Assembly (NCBI GenBank): GCA_009926135.1 | Contig: RFPL01000005.1 | Coordinates: 62,001-126,000 of the forward strand | Source of the DNA: Sphingomonadaceae bacterium | GTDB lineage: Bacteria > Pseudomonadota > Alphaproteobacteria > Sphingomonadales > Sphingomonadaceae | Direction: 5' to 3' | Length of the DNA stretch: 64,000 bases | Part shown: positions 18,310 to 27,356 of the stretch, one piece after another | How positions within the stretch are numbered: the stretch's first letter is position 1 | How the letters are laid out: every line of letters starts with the position of its first letter | Program-made: the position numbers and the translations under genes | The notes under the pieces: generated by a model | Databases searched by the model: none | The model's input: the letters and a program-made list of their open reading frames with translations, nothing else | What the model was told of the DNA's origin: nothing

Positions 18310-18845
18310 CCCTTTCACTCGCAGACAAGGACGCCATCCGTGATGTGCTAACGGCCTATGCGCACGCCATCGACCGGCGGCGGTGGGAGCTGATGCCGCA
18401 ACTCTTCCACCCGGAGGCAACCTTTGCCTTTGGCCCGATTGCGGGCAGCTGGCAGGACTTCGTCGGCCAGGCCCAGGCCGTGATCAACAATTGCGTGGCG
18501 ACGCACCACCAGCTCGGCCAGATGCTGATCGCCGCCGATGGCCCCGATGCCGCCATTGCCGAAACCTACATGACCGCGATGCACATCGTGCCGCCGGGCT
18601 ACCCCCTCTCCACCGTCTTCCCTGACCGGGGCGAGGACTATTCCGCCGTGATCGCCGGCCGCTATGTCGACCGCCTCGTCCTTTCCCGCGGCGAATGGCG
18701 GATCATGCAGCGCACCGGCATCTACGACTGGCGCGAATTCCGCGAGATCGGCGCGGCAAACCTGTCCGCCGTGCCGCAGGAAGCGCGGGGGCAACACGAT
18801 GCGGGTGATCCGGCGTGGCCGGTGGCGGCGGCATGGGTGGGGTAG
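18306..18845 (+). CDS. NTF2/SnoaL-like domain protein (1 of 5)
   Basis: A 179-residue single-domain protein: the cone-shaped NTF2 fold is suggested by DKDAIRDVLTAYAHAIDRRRWELMPQLF (helix then Asp-containing turn), a mid-protein THHQLGQMLI strand and a terminal RYVDRLVLSRGEWRI strand pair. The fold serves as isomerase, dehydratase, hydratase or a small beta subunit. The last 25 residues are low-complexity and may be dispensable. It overlaps the MDR gene upstream by 4 bp. The specific reaction is unknown. Confidence 0.8.
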   Translation: MTLSLADKDAIRDVLTAYAHAIDRRRWELMPQLFHPEATFAFGPIAGSWQDFVGQAQAVINNCVATHHQLGQMLIAADGPDAAIAETYMTAMHIVPPGYPLSTVFPDRGEDYSAVIAGRYVDRLVLSRGEWRIMQRTGIYDWREFREIGAANLSAVPQEARGQHDAGDPAWPVAAAWVG

Positions 18846-18896
18846 CAACCGCATGGGTTGTGAAATGCCCGATTATGCAGCAAAAATGCGCCAGAG

Positions 18897-19367
18897 ATGT
18901 TCGAAGCTACTTTAATTCTGCTGGCCTGTGCGGCGGCTCCGTGTCCCGCTCCGCCCGTTATTCCTGGGCCGCCAGCCCCCACAAAGCGCAATAGTGAGCC
19001 GCTGCGCGACATTCCGGAGCCGCCCTCGGTTGATATCGTCGCAGAGATCGAAACGATGCGACTGGCAACGCCATGGAAGTTCGAACCGAATGGGGTGTTG
19101 CGCACCCCGACAGTTACAGTCACCGAGCTGACATGTGCGAAGAATGCGTTTCGATACTTCGCTTGCCGGTACCAGCTAAGTGTCCGGGAGTTCGGCGCTG
19201 CGCGGTTTGACCCACCGCAACTTAGGCAAAGTGTATTTACGCAGTTCGGGACTGACTGGGTGATGTATAATGAAGACCGGCAGTGCGCGGAAATCCGCCA
19301 GAAGACCTTGCCTGCTTACTGCTTTCCCAAGGTGTTCCCACCCAAGCCTCGGCACCCAGGCAGTTAG
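18897..19367 (+). CDS. Hypothetical cysteine-containing secreted-like protein
   Basis: A 156-residue protein I do not recognise. The N-terminus is short and hydrophobic (MFEATLILLACAAAP) followed by a proline-rich stretch, which resembles a weak signal or lipoprotein-like leader. The rest has several Cys and a charged, beta-rich look. Base composition is visibly lower in G+C than neighbours around 19200-19280, and no strong ribosome-binding site precedes the start. It interrupts otherwise catabolic genes. It could be an acquired orphan. Confidence 0.5.
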   Translation: MFEATLILLACAAAPCPAPPVIPGPPAPTKRNSEPLRDIPEPPSVDIVAEIETMRLATPWKFEPNGVLRTPTVTVTELTCAKNAFRYFACRYQLSVREFGAARFDPPQLRQSVFTQFGTDWVMYNEDRQCAEIRQKTLPAYCFPKVFPPKPRHPGS

Positions 19368-19379
19368 CCCACACACCCC

Positions 19380-19790
19380 CTACTCCTTCCGCAAGATCGT
19401 ATAGACCCCCGTCATCGTCATCAGCACTTCTTCGCCGCGGCGGATTTCGCCGCTGCAATAGGCGATGCGCTTGCCTTTGCGGTCGAGGCGGCAGGTGGCT
19501 TCCAGCCAGTCGCCGCTTTTGGTCCCGGACAGGAAATTGACCGTCAGCGTGTTGGAGACGACCGCCAGCGCCGGCCGTTCGCTGTCATGGACGGCGAAGG
19601 ACAGGGCGACATCGGCAAAGGTTGCCAGCACCCCGCCGTGGGCGACGCCGACGTAGTTGGCGTGGCTTTCCCCCACCAGCAGGCCGAGCCGCGTCTCGCC
19701 CTCGCCCCGGTGGATGAAATAGGGGCCGGACAGGGTCAGGAACCCGGGCGAGAAATTGGCCGGGACGAAGCCGGCTGGCACTTCGGACAT
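19380..19790 (-). CDS. PaaI-like hotdog-fold thioesterase
   Basis: A 136-residue hotdog-fold protein. The start at 19790 (MSEVPAGF) is preferred because AGGAGG lies 8 nt upstream; the ATG 6 nt earlier is only 2 nt from it. Family landmarks are GESHANYVGVAHGGVLATFADVA (the HGG helix start) and VSNTLTVNFLSG, ending with VLMTMTGVYTI. It would hydrolyse acyl- or aroyl-CoA thioesters, releasing CoA from dead-end intermediates. It is divergent from the acyl-CoA synthetase at 19890, its logical counterpart. Confidence 0.88.
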   Translation of the reverse strand: MSEVPAGFVPANFSPGFLTLSGPYFIHRGEGETRLGLLVGESHANYVGVAHGGVLATFADVALSFAVHDSERPALAVVSNTLTVNFLSGTKSGDWLEATCRLDRKGKRIAYCSGEIRRGEEVLMTMTGVYTILRKE

Positions 19791-19889
19791 GGGCATTGCC
19801 TCCTGCCGGCACAGTCCACCATGCACGCGCGCGGCGGGACTATGAAATGTGCCAATGGTTCGCGGGGGCCAAGTTCCTAAGGACAAGGC

Positions 19890-21503
19890 ATGGGACAGAC
19901 ATCGACCGAAGCCGCGCCTGCCGTGCAGTTTGAAACCGTTGTGGCCGCCGTGCGCGCCCATGCGGCTGACAATCCGCAGTCCATGGCCTTCACCTTTGGT
20001 GACGAGGTGATGACCTTTGCCGAGCTGGACGCGGGATCGAACCGCGCCGCCAATGGCCTGACCGCGCTGGGCGTGAAGGCGGGTGACCGGATCGCCTACC
20101 TGGGCAAGAACATCCACCTTTACTTCGAAGTGCTGCTGGGCGCGCTGAAGATCGGCGCGGTGATGACCCCGATCAACTGGCGGCTGGCCGTGCCGGAGGT
20201 GGTCTATGTCCTCAACGATTGCCAGGCCAGCGTGCTGTTCGCGGGCGAGGGCTTTGCCCCGCTGGTCCAGCAGGCCCGCAGCGAGCTGCCGCGACTGACC
20301 ACGATCATCGGCATCGATGCGGCCGACGGCGCGGCGGACTGGACCGATTACCGCACCTGGCGCGATGGCTTCCCGGCGGACGATCCGCACGGCGAAGGCG
20401 GCGCGGAAGGCGATGCGATCCAGCTCTATACCTCTGGCACCACCGGCCACCCCAAGGGCGCGGTGCTGACCAACCGCTCGCTGCTCTCCTCGCGCCCTTC
20501 CGCCGTCGCGGTCGAGGACATGCGGCCCTGGCAGGTGCCGATCCCGGGCGAAGTGACCCTGCTGGCCATGCCCTGCTTCCACATCAGCGGCACTGGCACG
20601 GGGCTGGGCACCATGTTCGCGGGCACCGGGGCGATTGTCCTGCCCGAATACGATCCGACCAAGGCGCTGGAGATGATCGAGCGCTATCCGATCTCCAAGA
20701 TCTTCATGGTCCCCGCCGCGATCCAGATCATGCTGAACCACCCGCGCGTGGGCGAGGTCGATTTCAGCCGGCTGAAGTTCATCACTTATGGTGCCTCGCC
20801 GATCCCGCTCGATCTGATGCGCGCGGCGATGGACCGGTTCGGCTGCGGCTTCGTGCAGATGTACGGCATGACCGAGACCAGCGGCACGATCGTGACGCTG
20901 GACCCGGAAGATCACGTGCCCGAGGGCAGCCCGAAGATGCGATCGGTCGGCACGCCGCTGCCGGGTGTGGAAATCAAGATCATCGACAGCGAAGGCAATA
21001 CCGTCCCCCCGCGCGTGGTGGGCGAGATTGCGACCCGCAGCACCAAGAACATGAAGGGCTACTGGAACAAGCCGGAAGCCACCACGTCGACCATCGATGC
21101 CGAAGGCTGGCTGCGCACCGGCGATGCCGGCTACCTTGACGAGGAAGGCTATCTCTACATCCACGACCGGGTGAAGGACATGATCATCTCTGGCGGGGAA
21201 AACGTCTATCCGGCTGAGGTCGAGAACGCGATCTACTCGCACCCCAAGGTCGCCGATGTCGCCGTGGTCGGCGTGCCCGATCCCAAGTGGGGTGAGGCAG
21301 TGAAGGCCTGCGTGGTCGTGAAGCCGGGTGAGACCCTGACCGAGGCCGAAGTGATCGCCCACACCCGCCAGCACGTGGCCGGATACAAGTGCCCCAAGTC
21401 GGTCGATTTCATCCCGGCCCTGCCCCGCAATGCCTCGGGCAAAGTGCTGCGCCGCGAACTGCGCGCACCCTATTGGGAAGGCATGGACCGCGCGGTCAAC
21501 TGA
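19890..21503 (+). CDS. Acyl-CoA synthetase (AMP-forming ligase)
   Basis: A 537-residue ANL-superfamily ligase. Seen: the P-loop-like YTSGTTGHPKGAVLT, YGMTETSG, the adenylate-binding TGDAGYLDEEGY, hinge region KDMIISGGENVYP and C-terminal catalytic Lys in NASGKVLRREL. It activates a carboxylic acid to its CoA thioester using ATP, presumably a fatty, side-chain or terpenoid acid in this pathway. It starts a plus-strand run with the VOC gene (1 nt gap) and an NTF2-like gene. Substrate preference cannot be read by eye. Confidence 0.95.
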   Translation: MGQTSTEAAPAVQFETVVAAVRAHAADNPQSMAFTFGDEVMTFAELDAGSNRAANGLTALGVKAGDRIAYLGKNIHLYFEVLLGALKIGAVMTPINWRLAVPEVVYVLNDCQASVLFAGEGFAPLVQQARSELPRLTTIIGIDAADGAADWTDYRTWRDGFPADDPHGEGGAEGDAIQLYTSGTTGHPKGAVLTNRSLLSSRPSAVAVEDMRPWQVPIPGEVTLLAMPCFHISGTGTGLGTMFAGTGAIVLPEYDPTKALEMIERYPISKIFMVPAAIQIMLNHPRVGEVDFSRLKFITYGASPIPLDLMRAAMDRFGCGFVQMYGMTETSGTIVTLDPEDHVPEGSPKMRSVGTPLPGVEIKIIDSEGNTVPPRVVGEIATRSTKNMKGYWNKPEATTSTIDAEGWLRTGDAGYLDEEGYLYIHDRVKDMIISGGENVYPAEVENAIYSHPKVADVAVVGVPDPKWGEAVKACVVVKPGETLTEAEVIAHTRQHVAGYKCPKSVDFIPALPRNASGKVLRRELRAPYWEGMDRAVN

Positions 21504-21504
21504 T

Positions 21505-22047
21505 ATGGCCCAAAGTGGCTCGAATTTGGCCGATCTGCCCCCGCGCCAGATCGCCTATTTCGTGCCCGATATCCGCGAGGCCGCGCTGGCCCACCACCGC
21601 CAGTTCGGTTCCGGCCCGTTCTTCGTGATCGACCATGTGGCGCTCAGCCGCTCTGAACATCGCGGCACGCCCCGCCCGCTCGATCACAGCAGTGCCTATG
21701 GCCAGTGGGGGGCGGTGATGGTGGAGTTCGTTCAGCAGCATAACCCGGACCCCAGCGCCTATCATGACATGTACCCGGCGGGCGGCACCGGCCTGCACCA
21801 CGTCGCGCTGTTCGTGGGCGATCTGGATGCCGCCCTCGCCGAGCACGCCGTCGCCGGTAACCCAACCGCGCAATATGCCGTCACCACGACCGGCACCGCC
21901 TTTGCCTTTGTCGATACCACCCGCAGCCTGGGCCATATGCTGGAGCTGTATGAGCCCAGCCCAGGCCTGACCGGCTTCTACGCCATGGTCGCGGCTGCGG
22001 CGGACGGCTGGGACGGCAGCGATCCCGTCCGCACCATCAACCTTTGA
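21505..22047 (+). CDS. VOC-superfamily protein (1 of 2)
   Basis: A 180-residue glyoxalase/bleomycin-resistance-fold protein, methylmalonyl-CoA-epimerase-like by layout. Candidate metal ligands are His in GLHHVALFV and Glu in GHMLELYE. It shares GPFFV near the start of repeat 1 and the terminal WDGSDPVR with the VOC protein at 44142, so the two are paralogues. The start is 1 nt after the acyl-CoA synthetase stop (TGATATG). Possible roles are an epimerase, lyase or isomerase on a CoA ester. A ring-cleavage role is not supported. Confidence 0.82.
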   Translation: MAQSGSNLADLPPRQIAYFVPDIREAALAHHRQFGSGPFFVIDHVALSRSEHRGTPRPLDHSSAYGQWGAVMVEFVQQHNPDPSAYHDMYPAGGTGLHHVALFVGDLDAALAEHAVAGNPTAQYAVTTTGTAFAFVDTTRSLGHMLELYEPSPGLTGFYAMVAAAADGWDGSDPVRTINL

Positions 22048-22058
22048 GGAGAACCACC

Positions 22059-22412
22059 ATGCCCGGCGAAGCCCAACGCGTGATCGAGGAATTCTGGCGG
22101 ATCCAGGACAGCGGTGACTACACCAAACTGGTCGACCTCTTCGCCGAAGACGCCCTGCTGGAGGACCCGGTTTACGGAACCTACCAGGGCAAGGCGGCGA
22201 TCCACCAGTTCATGTCCAAGATGGTCGAGGAAATGGGCGAGCGGAAAATCCACTTCACCATCGACGAAATCTGCGGCGACGATCACGCGGTTTGGTCACG
22301 CTGGACCATGCACTCCCCCGCCGGCAGCAAGGGCGGCTGCGGGCTCTACAAGGTCGCAGGCGGCAAGCTGACCTATTACCGCGACTATATGGACCCGCCG
22401 CTGGAGGAGTGA
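22059..22412 (+). CDS. NTF2/SnoaL-like domain protein (2 of 5)
   Basis: A 117-residue protein. The start at 22059 is set by AGGAGA ending 7 nt before it; an earlier in-frame ATG has no such site. The pattern RVIEEFWRIQDSGDYTKLVDLFAEDALLEDPVYG is the usual SnoaL entry helix and Asp loop, followed by GKAAIHQFM and a C-terminal GGKLTYYRDYMDPP strand. It is the third gene of the acyl-CoA synthetase run, and its stop abuts the convergent gene at 22413. The reaction is unknown; isomerase or dehydratase is the family guess. Confidence 0.8.
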   Translation: MPGEAQRVIEEFWRIQDSGDYTKLVDLFAEDALLEDPVYGTYQGKAAIHQFMSKMVEEMGERKIHFTIDEICGDDHAVWSRWTMHSPAGSKGGCGLYKVAGGKLTYYRDYMDPPLEE

Positions 22413-22940
22413 TCAGAGCTCGCGGTAGAGCGGATGCCCGCTCTCCGCGATTTCCAGCGTCGGGAGCGGAAAGGCCGGGTTCGGGGTGAAGCCGGGCTGA
22501 TCGGGCAACGGGTGGCTCCAGTCGACCACGTAGAGCCGCTTGGCGATGCGCCATTCGCCTTCGCCATTTTCATTGGCGCGCTTCTCCAACTCGTCGAGGT
22601 AGCGCCCGCCATAGAGGTTGCCGGCCAGGGCGCCGTCTTCCTGATGGCGCGCGCCGGCGAAAATGCCGTAGCATTCGCACGAGGCGGTGATCGGGCCGTG
22701 GAAGCGGATGATCTGGCCGCCCAGCATATGCCAGCGCCGGGCCGATTGCCGCTCGATATCCATCACCACCGGCAGGAAATCGGCCGCAGTGCCCTTGAAA
22801 AAGCCATAGTCGATTTCGGCATCGGGCCAGTAGCAGCTCGCCTGGCCTTCATCATCTAGCCAGTCGAGCGTGCGGGCATAGCGGGCAAGGACTTCGCTGA
22901 TCGCCTGCTTGTCGAGCAGCTCCTGCAAGTTGGGGTCCAT
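22413..22940 (-). CDS. NTF2/SnoaL-like domain protein (3 of 5)
   Basis: A 175-residue protein starting at MDPNLQELLDKQAISEVL, with GGAGGA upstream supporting 22940 over longer readings. The ARYARTLDWLDDEGQASCYWPDAEIDYG segment is the common entry of the SnoaL-like_4 group, in which the Tyr/Asp pair can act in dehydration or decarboxylation, as in scytalone dehydratase relatives. It is divergent from the frameshifted P450 at 23032 over 91 bp. Confidence 0.8.
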   Translation of the reverse strand: MDPNLQELLDKQAISEVLARYARTLDWLDDEGQASCYWPDAEIDYGFFKGTAADFLPVVMDIERQSARRWHMLGGQIIRFHGPITASCECYGIFAGARHQEDGALAGNLYGGRYLDELEKRANENGEGEWRIAKRLYVVDWSHPLPDQPGFTPNPAFPLPTLEIAESGHPLYREL

Positions 22941-23031
22941 CGCCTGCGTCCTCCAATTCGCCAGTTCTGGCACCCGGCAATCAAATCTATCGTCCGGCCA
23001 TCCGCCATTGGCAGATTGGAGAGGCATCGAG

Positions 23032-24311
23032 ATGGCCAGTGAAGCCCGCACCGCAGAGGTGACCGTCAACCTGTTCGATCCGGCGGTGCAGCAGTGCCCC
23101 TATCCGGCCTACCAGACGCTGCGTGACGAGGCGCCGGTCTTCCACATCCCCGGCACCGACATGTATGTGGTCAGCCGCTATGAGGACGTGCGCCGGGTGC
23201 TGACCGATCCAGTCACCTTCCCCAGCAGTTCCGCCACCACGCCGTTTCGCGCCAGCGCCGGATCGATCGAGCGCGGGCAGATGGTGGCAGAGCGGTTTGC
23301 CGAAAAGGGCTGGGTTCCCGCCCCCACGCTCAACGGCCGCGACGATCCCAACCACCGCCAGATGCGCGCCATGTTCAACGAGGCGTTCAAGCCCAGCCGG
23401 ATCAAGGAAATCGACCCGAAGGTGGAGCGCCTCGCCTATGAGCTGATCGACGGGTTCGTGGATGATGGCCACTGCGACTGGGTCAGCCAGTTCTGCGTGC
23501 CGCTGCCGCTGTTCATCATTGGCGAGCAGATGGGCGCCCCGCGCGAGGACATGTGGCAGATCAAGCGCTGGACCGACGCCTTCTTCCAGCGCATTTCGCT
23601 GATGCTGCCCGAAGACCAGCACCTGGAAATGGTCGACCGCGAAATCGAGGCGCAGCACTATTTCCAGCCGATCTTCGATCGCCTGCGCCAGAACCCGGAC
23701 GAATCGCTGATCAGCGTGCTGGTCAACACCGTGATCGAAGGCTGGGGCCGCACCCTGACCGACAACGAGCTCCATGCCGAGATGATGGCCGATACCTTCG
23801 TCGGCGGCAGCGAGACGACCACCAATGCGCTGGCCGCCGGGATGAAGCTGCTGATCGAGAACAAGGATGTCTGGCACCAGCTGAAATCCGATCCCGACCG
23901 CTACATGAAGACCTTTGTCGAAGAGGTCGTTCGGCTGGAAAGCCCGGTGCAGAGCCTGATGCGGTTCTGCGCGGCGGACACCGAGTTCGAGGGCGTGACG
24001 ATCCCGGCCGGCGCGCTGATCAATGTCCGCTTCGCCGCTGCCAACCGTGATGAGCGGGTGTTCGAATGCCCCGAAAAGCTGGATCTGGAACGGCCGAGAG
24101 CGGGGCGCACATGGGCTTTGGTTCTGGCACTCACCACTGCCTCGGCGCGCCGCTCGCCCGGCGCGAACTGACCTGGGGCTTCCAGGCCGTGATCGACCGG
24201 TTCGAAGACATGTGGTTCGCCGAAGGCAAGAACGATTTCGCGATCCGCCCGCACTTCCTATTGCGCAGCCTCGCCGCGCTGCATATCGAATTCGAACCGA
24301 GGAAGCGCTGA
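23032..24311 (+). pseudogene. Cytochrome P450 (1 of 2), frameshifted before the heme loop
   Basis: The frame from 23032 encodes a normal P450 through the I-helix GGSETTTN, the ExxR segment EEVVRLESP and the PEKLDLERP region, then departs into unrelated residues ending at 24171. The rest (SGAHMGFGSGTHHCLGAPLARREL, heme Cys codon 24138-24140, to the stop at 24311) is in another frame. Adding one G after 24096 would read LERPESGAHMGFG, so a single-base deletion at about 24096-24097 explains it. As written the product lacks the heme-ligand Cys and is dead. A base-call error is equally possible. The gene ends 1 nt before Rieske gene 2, suggesting a P450/Rieske operon. Confidence 0.85.
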
Positions 24312-24312
24312 C

Positions 24313-25644
24313 ATGGCCACCCTTGCCCGCCCTGCAAACGAACGGATCGACAAGACTGCCCAGCCGCTGCCGCCGCTGAGCACCGGGCCGATTTCCGGCG
24401 AGCGCTACTGGTCGCCTGAATTCATGCAGCGCGAGTGGGGTCACATCTGGACCAAGTCCTGGCTGATTGGCGGGCTGGTCGAGCAGATCCCGAATGCGGG
24501 AGATTACTTCACTTACGAGATCGGGCGGGAATCGATCCTGGTGACGCGGGGCGAGGATGGCCAGGTTCGCGCCTTTTACAACGTCTGCCCGCACCGCGGG
24601 AACCGGCTGGTCGAGGCCGAGCAGGGCCACGCCAAGGCGATTGCCTGCGCTTATCACGGCTGGCGGTTTGCACCTGAAGGGGACTTGAAGTTCGTCCCTT
24701 GCCCGGAGGATTTCGCCGGCGGCACCCCCTGCGGCCGGGTGAAGCTGAGCGAGGTGCGCTGCGAGGTCTTTGCCGGGTTCGTCTGGGTCAATCTCGATCC
24801 CCAGGCACCGACGCTGGCCGAGCACCTCGGTCCGATCATGCCGCAGATCGCCTGCTACCAGATGGAGCAGATGCGCCGCACCCACTGGGTGACGCTGGAG
24901 GGCGATTTCAACTGGAAGATCGTCCAGGACAATTTCAACGAGAGCTATCACCTGCCCTTCGTCCACCCGCAGACGCGCTACATCATGGAGCAGAGCTACA
25001 AGGACTGCCAGTTCGACATGTACGCGCCGCACGGCCATGCGCGGATGCTGATGCCGGGCTCGCGCCCCTCTCGCGCGCTGGCGGGGCATACCGATACGGT
25101 GCTGGCGATGATGGAACGGGAACTTCGCTACTGGGATCTCGACCCGGAACAGTTCCGCAATGAACCGCTGGCCATCCGCGCCGCGCTACAGGCGGCCAAG
25201 CGTGCTGGCGGGGCGGCCAAGGGCTATGACTACAGCCGGTTCCACGATGACCAGCTGACCGATCATTACCATTACACGGTCTTCCCCAACATCAGCTTCA
25301 GCCTGAAACCCGATGGCTGCATCTGGCTGCGCGCCGATCCGCATCCGACCGACCCCGAACAATGCCTGTTCGACATGTGGTACTTCACCTGGTTCCCGGA
25401 AGGTAAGGACCAGTATTACTCCTACTCGATGGGTGAAATGGTCGACCTGTCAAAGCCGGCCCTGCACAAGCGCGGCAAGGTGGGCGAGCTGAGCTGCGGT
25501 CCCGGGATCGACCAGGACGTTTCGGTCTGGTCAAACCAGCAAAAAGGGCTGCGATCGCGCGGTTACCAGGGCGGCGTGCTGGCGGGGCAGGAAAACCGGG
25601 TACGGTTCTTCCACGATACGATCGATCGCTGGCTGGCGGACTAG
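24313..25644 (+). CDS. Rieske non-heme iron oxygenase, alpha subunit (2 of 4)
   Basis: A 443-residue oxygenase. Rieske ligands: CPHRGNRL and CAYHGWRF. Mononuclear iron site: NFNESYHLPFVH, with Glu in the position often held by Asp/Asn, as in the choline/carnitine-monooxygenase-like branch. The C-terminal half includes YHYTVFPNISFSL, a common landmark of these alpha subunits. It is directly downstream of the frameshifted P450 and overlaps the convergent flavoprotein gene by 4 bp at the stops. No ferredoxin or reductase is near. Confidence 0.93.
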   Translation: MATLARPANERIDKTAQPLPPLSTGPISGERYWSPEFMQREWGHIWTKSWLIGGLVEQIPNAGDYFTYEIGRESILVTRGEDGQVRAFYNVCPHRGNRLVEAEQGHAKAIACAYHGWRFAPEGDLKFVPCPEDFAGGTPCGRVKLSEVRCEVFAGFVWVNLDPQAPTLAEHLGPIMPQIACYQMEQMRRTHWVTLEGDFNWKIVQDNFNESYHLPFVHPQTRYIMEQSYKDCQFDMYAPHGHARMLMPGSRPSRALAGHTDTVLAMMERELRYWDLDPEQFRNEPLAIRAALQAAKRAGGAAKGYDYSRFHDDQLTDHYHYTVFPNISFSLKPDGCIWLRADPHPTDPEQCLFDMWYFTWFPEGKDQYYSYSMGEMVDLSKPALHKRGKVGELSCGPGIDQDVSVWSNQQKGLRSRGYQGGVLAGQENRVRFFHDTIDRWLAD

Positions 25645-27254
25645 ACGTTGCTCCGGCGCGCTGCAGCCTGACCGGCGATGTAGCCAAAAGCCAGCGCCGG
25701 GCCGAGCGTGCCCCCCGCCCCGGCATAGATCCCGCCGGTCGGGCAGGCGATCGCATTGCCCGCGCCGTATAGACCGGGAATCGGTGCGTTGTCATGGCCC
25801 AGGATCCGCCCCGAGGCATCGGTGCGGGGCCCGCCGTTGGTGCCGAGCAGGCCCATCTCGATCCGCGCGGCATAGAATGGCCCCTGCTCGACCGGTCCCA
25901 GTGTCACGGCCGTGCCGCTGCGCGTCCGGTCGCCGTAAAAGTGGTCATAGGCAGAAGTGCCGCGATGGAAATCGGGATCGTGCCCGGCTCTGGCGTGCTG
26001 GTTGAAGCGTTCGACCGTCGCTTCCAGCGTGGCCGGATCGAGGCCGATCTGCGCGGCCAATTCGGCTACGCTATCGGCGCGTGGCACCCAATCCGGGATC
26101 GGAGCGGGCGGCAGCCGCGTGCCGAGCGGATAACGCGCGGCATATTGCGCATCGAATACCAGCCAGGCCGGGATGTTGAGATAATCGTAGCTCTGCGGGT
26201 CGAAGGCATGGAAGGCCCCGGCCAGCGCCGAATAGTTCGCCGATTCGTTGCAGAAACGCTGCCCGGCGCGGTTGACCATCAGCGAGTGCGGAACCGTGCG
26301 TTCGATCAGTACGATTTCCGCGCGTTGTTCGCCTCCAGCCCATTTGCGGCCAGGCGTGACGAGAGTCGGCGCCCACCAGGCCTGGGTCATGTTCCCGAGT
26401 TTGGCTCCCGCTGCCATTGTCAGCTTGAGCCCGGCACCAGCCGCGGTCGGCGGCGAGGCTGGTGCCGTCACCGGCCCGCGCAGGAAGGCCTGGCGCAGTT
26501 CGGCATCCCATTCGAAGCCGCCGGTGGCCACGACCACGCCATGCCGCGCGGCAATCGTGGTGCCATCGGCCAGTTCGACCCCGGTGATCCGCTCGCCCTC
26601 GCGGGTCAGCCGCACCACCTCGCGACCCAATTCCGGCTCGATCCCGCGCGCAAGGCAGGCCTTGAGCATTCGCCCGACCATGGCCTGGCCAAAGCCGCGC
26701 TCCTGCGCCGCCATGCGCCGGCCGATTTCCTCAGGCGCGACCACGCCGCTGCCGCCGCCCAAGGGCGTCTCGCGCAGCATCATCGGCTTGGGTTCGTCGA
26801 TCGCCAGGATGCGCCCTGCCCAGTCACCCAGTTCGCTCAACGCAAACAGGTCGTGATCCAGCGCGCGGCCGCCACCCGGCTTGGCTCCGGGTCGATCGAG
26901 ATAATAGTCCGGATAGCCATCGAGCAGCGCGACTTTCAAGGCATCGATGCCTTCGAGGAAGGCCAGCGCCTCCGGCCCCTTGTCGACGAAGGCTTCCACC
27001 GTCTCATCAACCAGGTCGCCGTGGTCGAGCGAGCGGAAATAGGCGAGTGCCTCATCCCGGCTGTCAGCCATGCCGGCCGCCTGCATTCGGGGGTTGTTCG
27101 CCACCCAGATCACCCCGCCCGAGATCGCCGAGGTCCCGCCGACGTGGCTCCCCCGTTCCAGCAGGCGAACCTTCGCGCCAGCTTCGTGTGCCGCCAGGGC
27201 CGCGGTCATTCCCGCAGCGCCGCTTCCCAATACCAGGACATCGCAATCGTTCAT
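25641..27254 (-). CDS. FAD-dependent oxidoreductase (KstD/fumarate-reductase flavoprotein family)
   Basis: A 537-residue flavoprotein beginning MNDCDVLVLGSGAAGMTAALAA (dinucleotide fold at the start, which supports 27254 over a longer reading). FAD-domain landmarks GGTSAISGGVIWVANNP and a C-terminal GLYGAGNAIACPTGGIYAGAGGTLG are those of 3-ketosteroid delta-1-dehydrogenases and related enzymes. It probably introduces or reduces a C=C next to a carbonyl in a cyclic ketone. It is divergent from the SDR at 27357. True KstD activity is not proven: the catalytic Tyr set cannot be assigned without alignment. Confidence 0.87.
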   Translation of the reverse strand: MNDCDVLVLGSGAAGMTAALAAHEAGAKVRLLERGSHVGGTSAISGGVIWVANNPRMQAAGMADSRDEALAYFRSLDHGDLVDETVEAFVDKGPEALAFLEGIDALKVALLDGYPDYYLDRPGAKPGGGRALDHDLFALSELGDWAGRILAIDEPKPMMLRETPLGGGSGVVAPEEIGRRMAAQERGFGQAMVGRMLKACLARGIEPELGREVVRLTREGERITGVELADGTTIAARHGVVVATGGFEWDAELRQAFLRGPVTAPASPPTAAGAGLKLTMAAGAKLGNMTQAWWAPTLVTPGRKWAGGEQRAEIVLIERTVPHSLMVNRAGQRFCNESANYSALAGAFHAFDPQSYDYLNIPAWLVFDAQYAARYPLGTRLPPAPIPDWVPRADSVAELAAQIGLDPATLEATVERFNQHARAGHDPDFHRGTSAYDHFYGDRTRSGTAVTLGPVEQGPFYAARIEMGLLGTNGGPRTDASGRILGHDNAPIPGLYGAGNAIACPTGGIYAGAGGTLGPALAFGYIAGQAAARRSNV

Positions 27255-27295
27255 GTCCGCGATCTGGACCCATCGCAGGGCACTGGAACACCCTT

Positions 27296-27302
27296 CATTT
27301 TG
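27296..27302 (-). promoter_or_regulatory. CAAAATG element between divergent flavoprotein and SDR genes
   Basis: On the minus strand this reads CAAAATG, one A shorter than the element at 29030 and 50587. It sits near the middle of a 102-bp divergent intergenic region, 42 nt from the flavoprotein start and 55 nt from the SDR start. Regulatory function is inference. Confidence 0.3.
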
Positions 27303-27356
27303 GTGAGGTGCGCGCAAGCCAGCGCCGCTCTAACCAAACGCGCAAAGGAGAATGCG

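Noticed and set aside
18881..18888. CAAAAATG before the hypothetical gene at 18897
   Set aside because: It is only 8 nt from the start codon, and no -10-like element follows.
21505..22047. VOC protein as an extradiol ring-cleavage dioxygenase
   Set aside because: It has one short VOC module pair and only a His/Glu candidate set; length and motifs do not fit extradiol enzymes.
22987..25089. 700-codon minus-strand open frame
   Set aside because: It lies opposite the P450 and Rieske genes; the translation is low-complexity His/Asp/Arg-rich text without family motifs.
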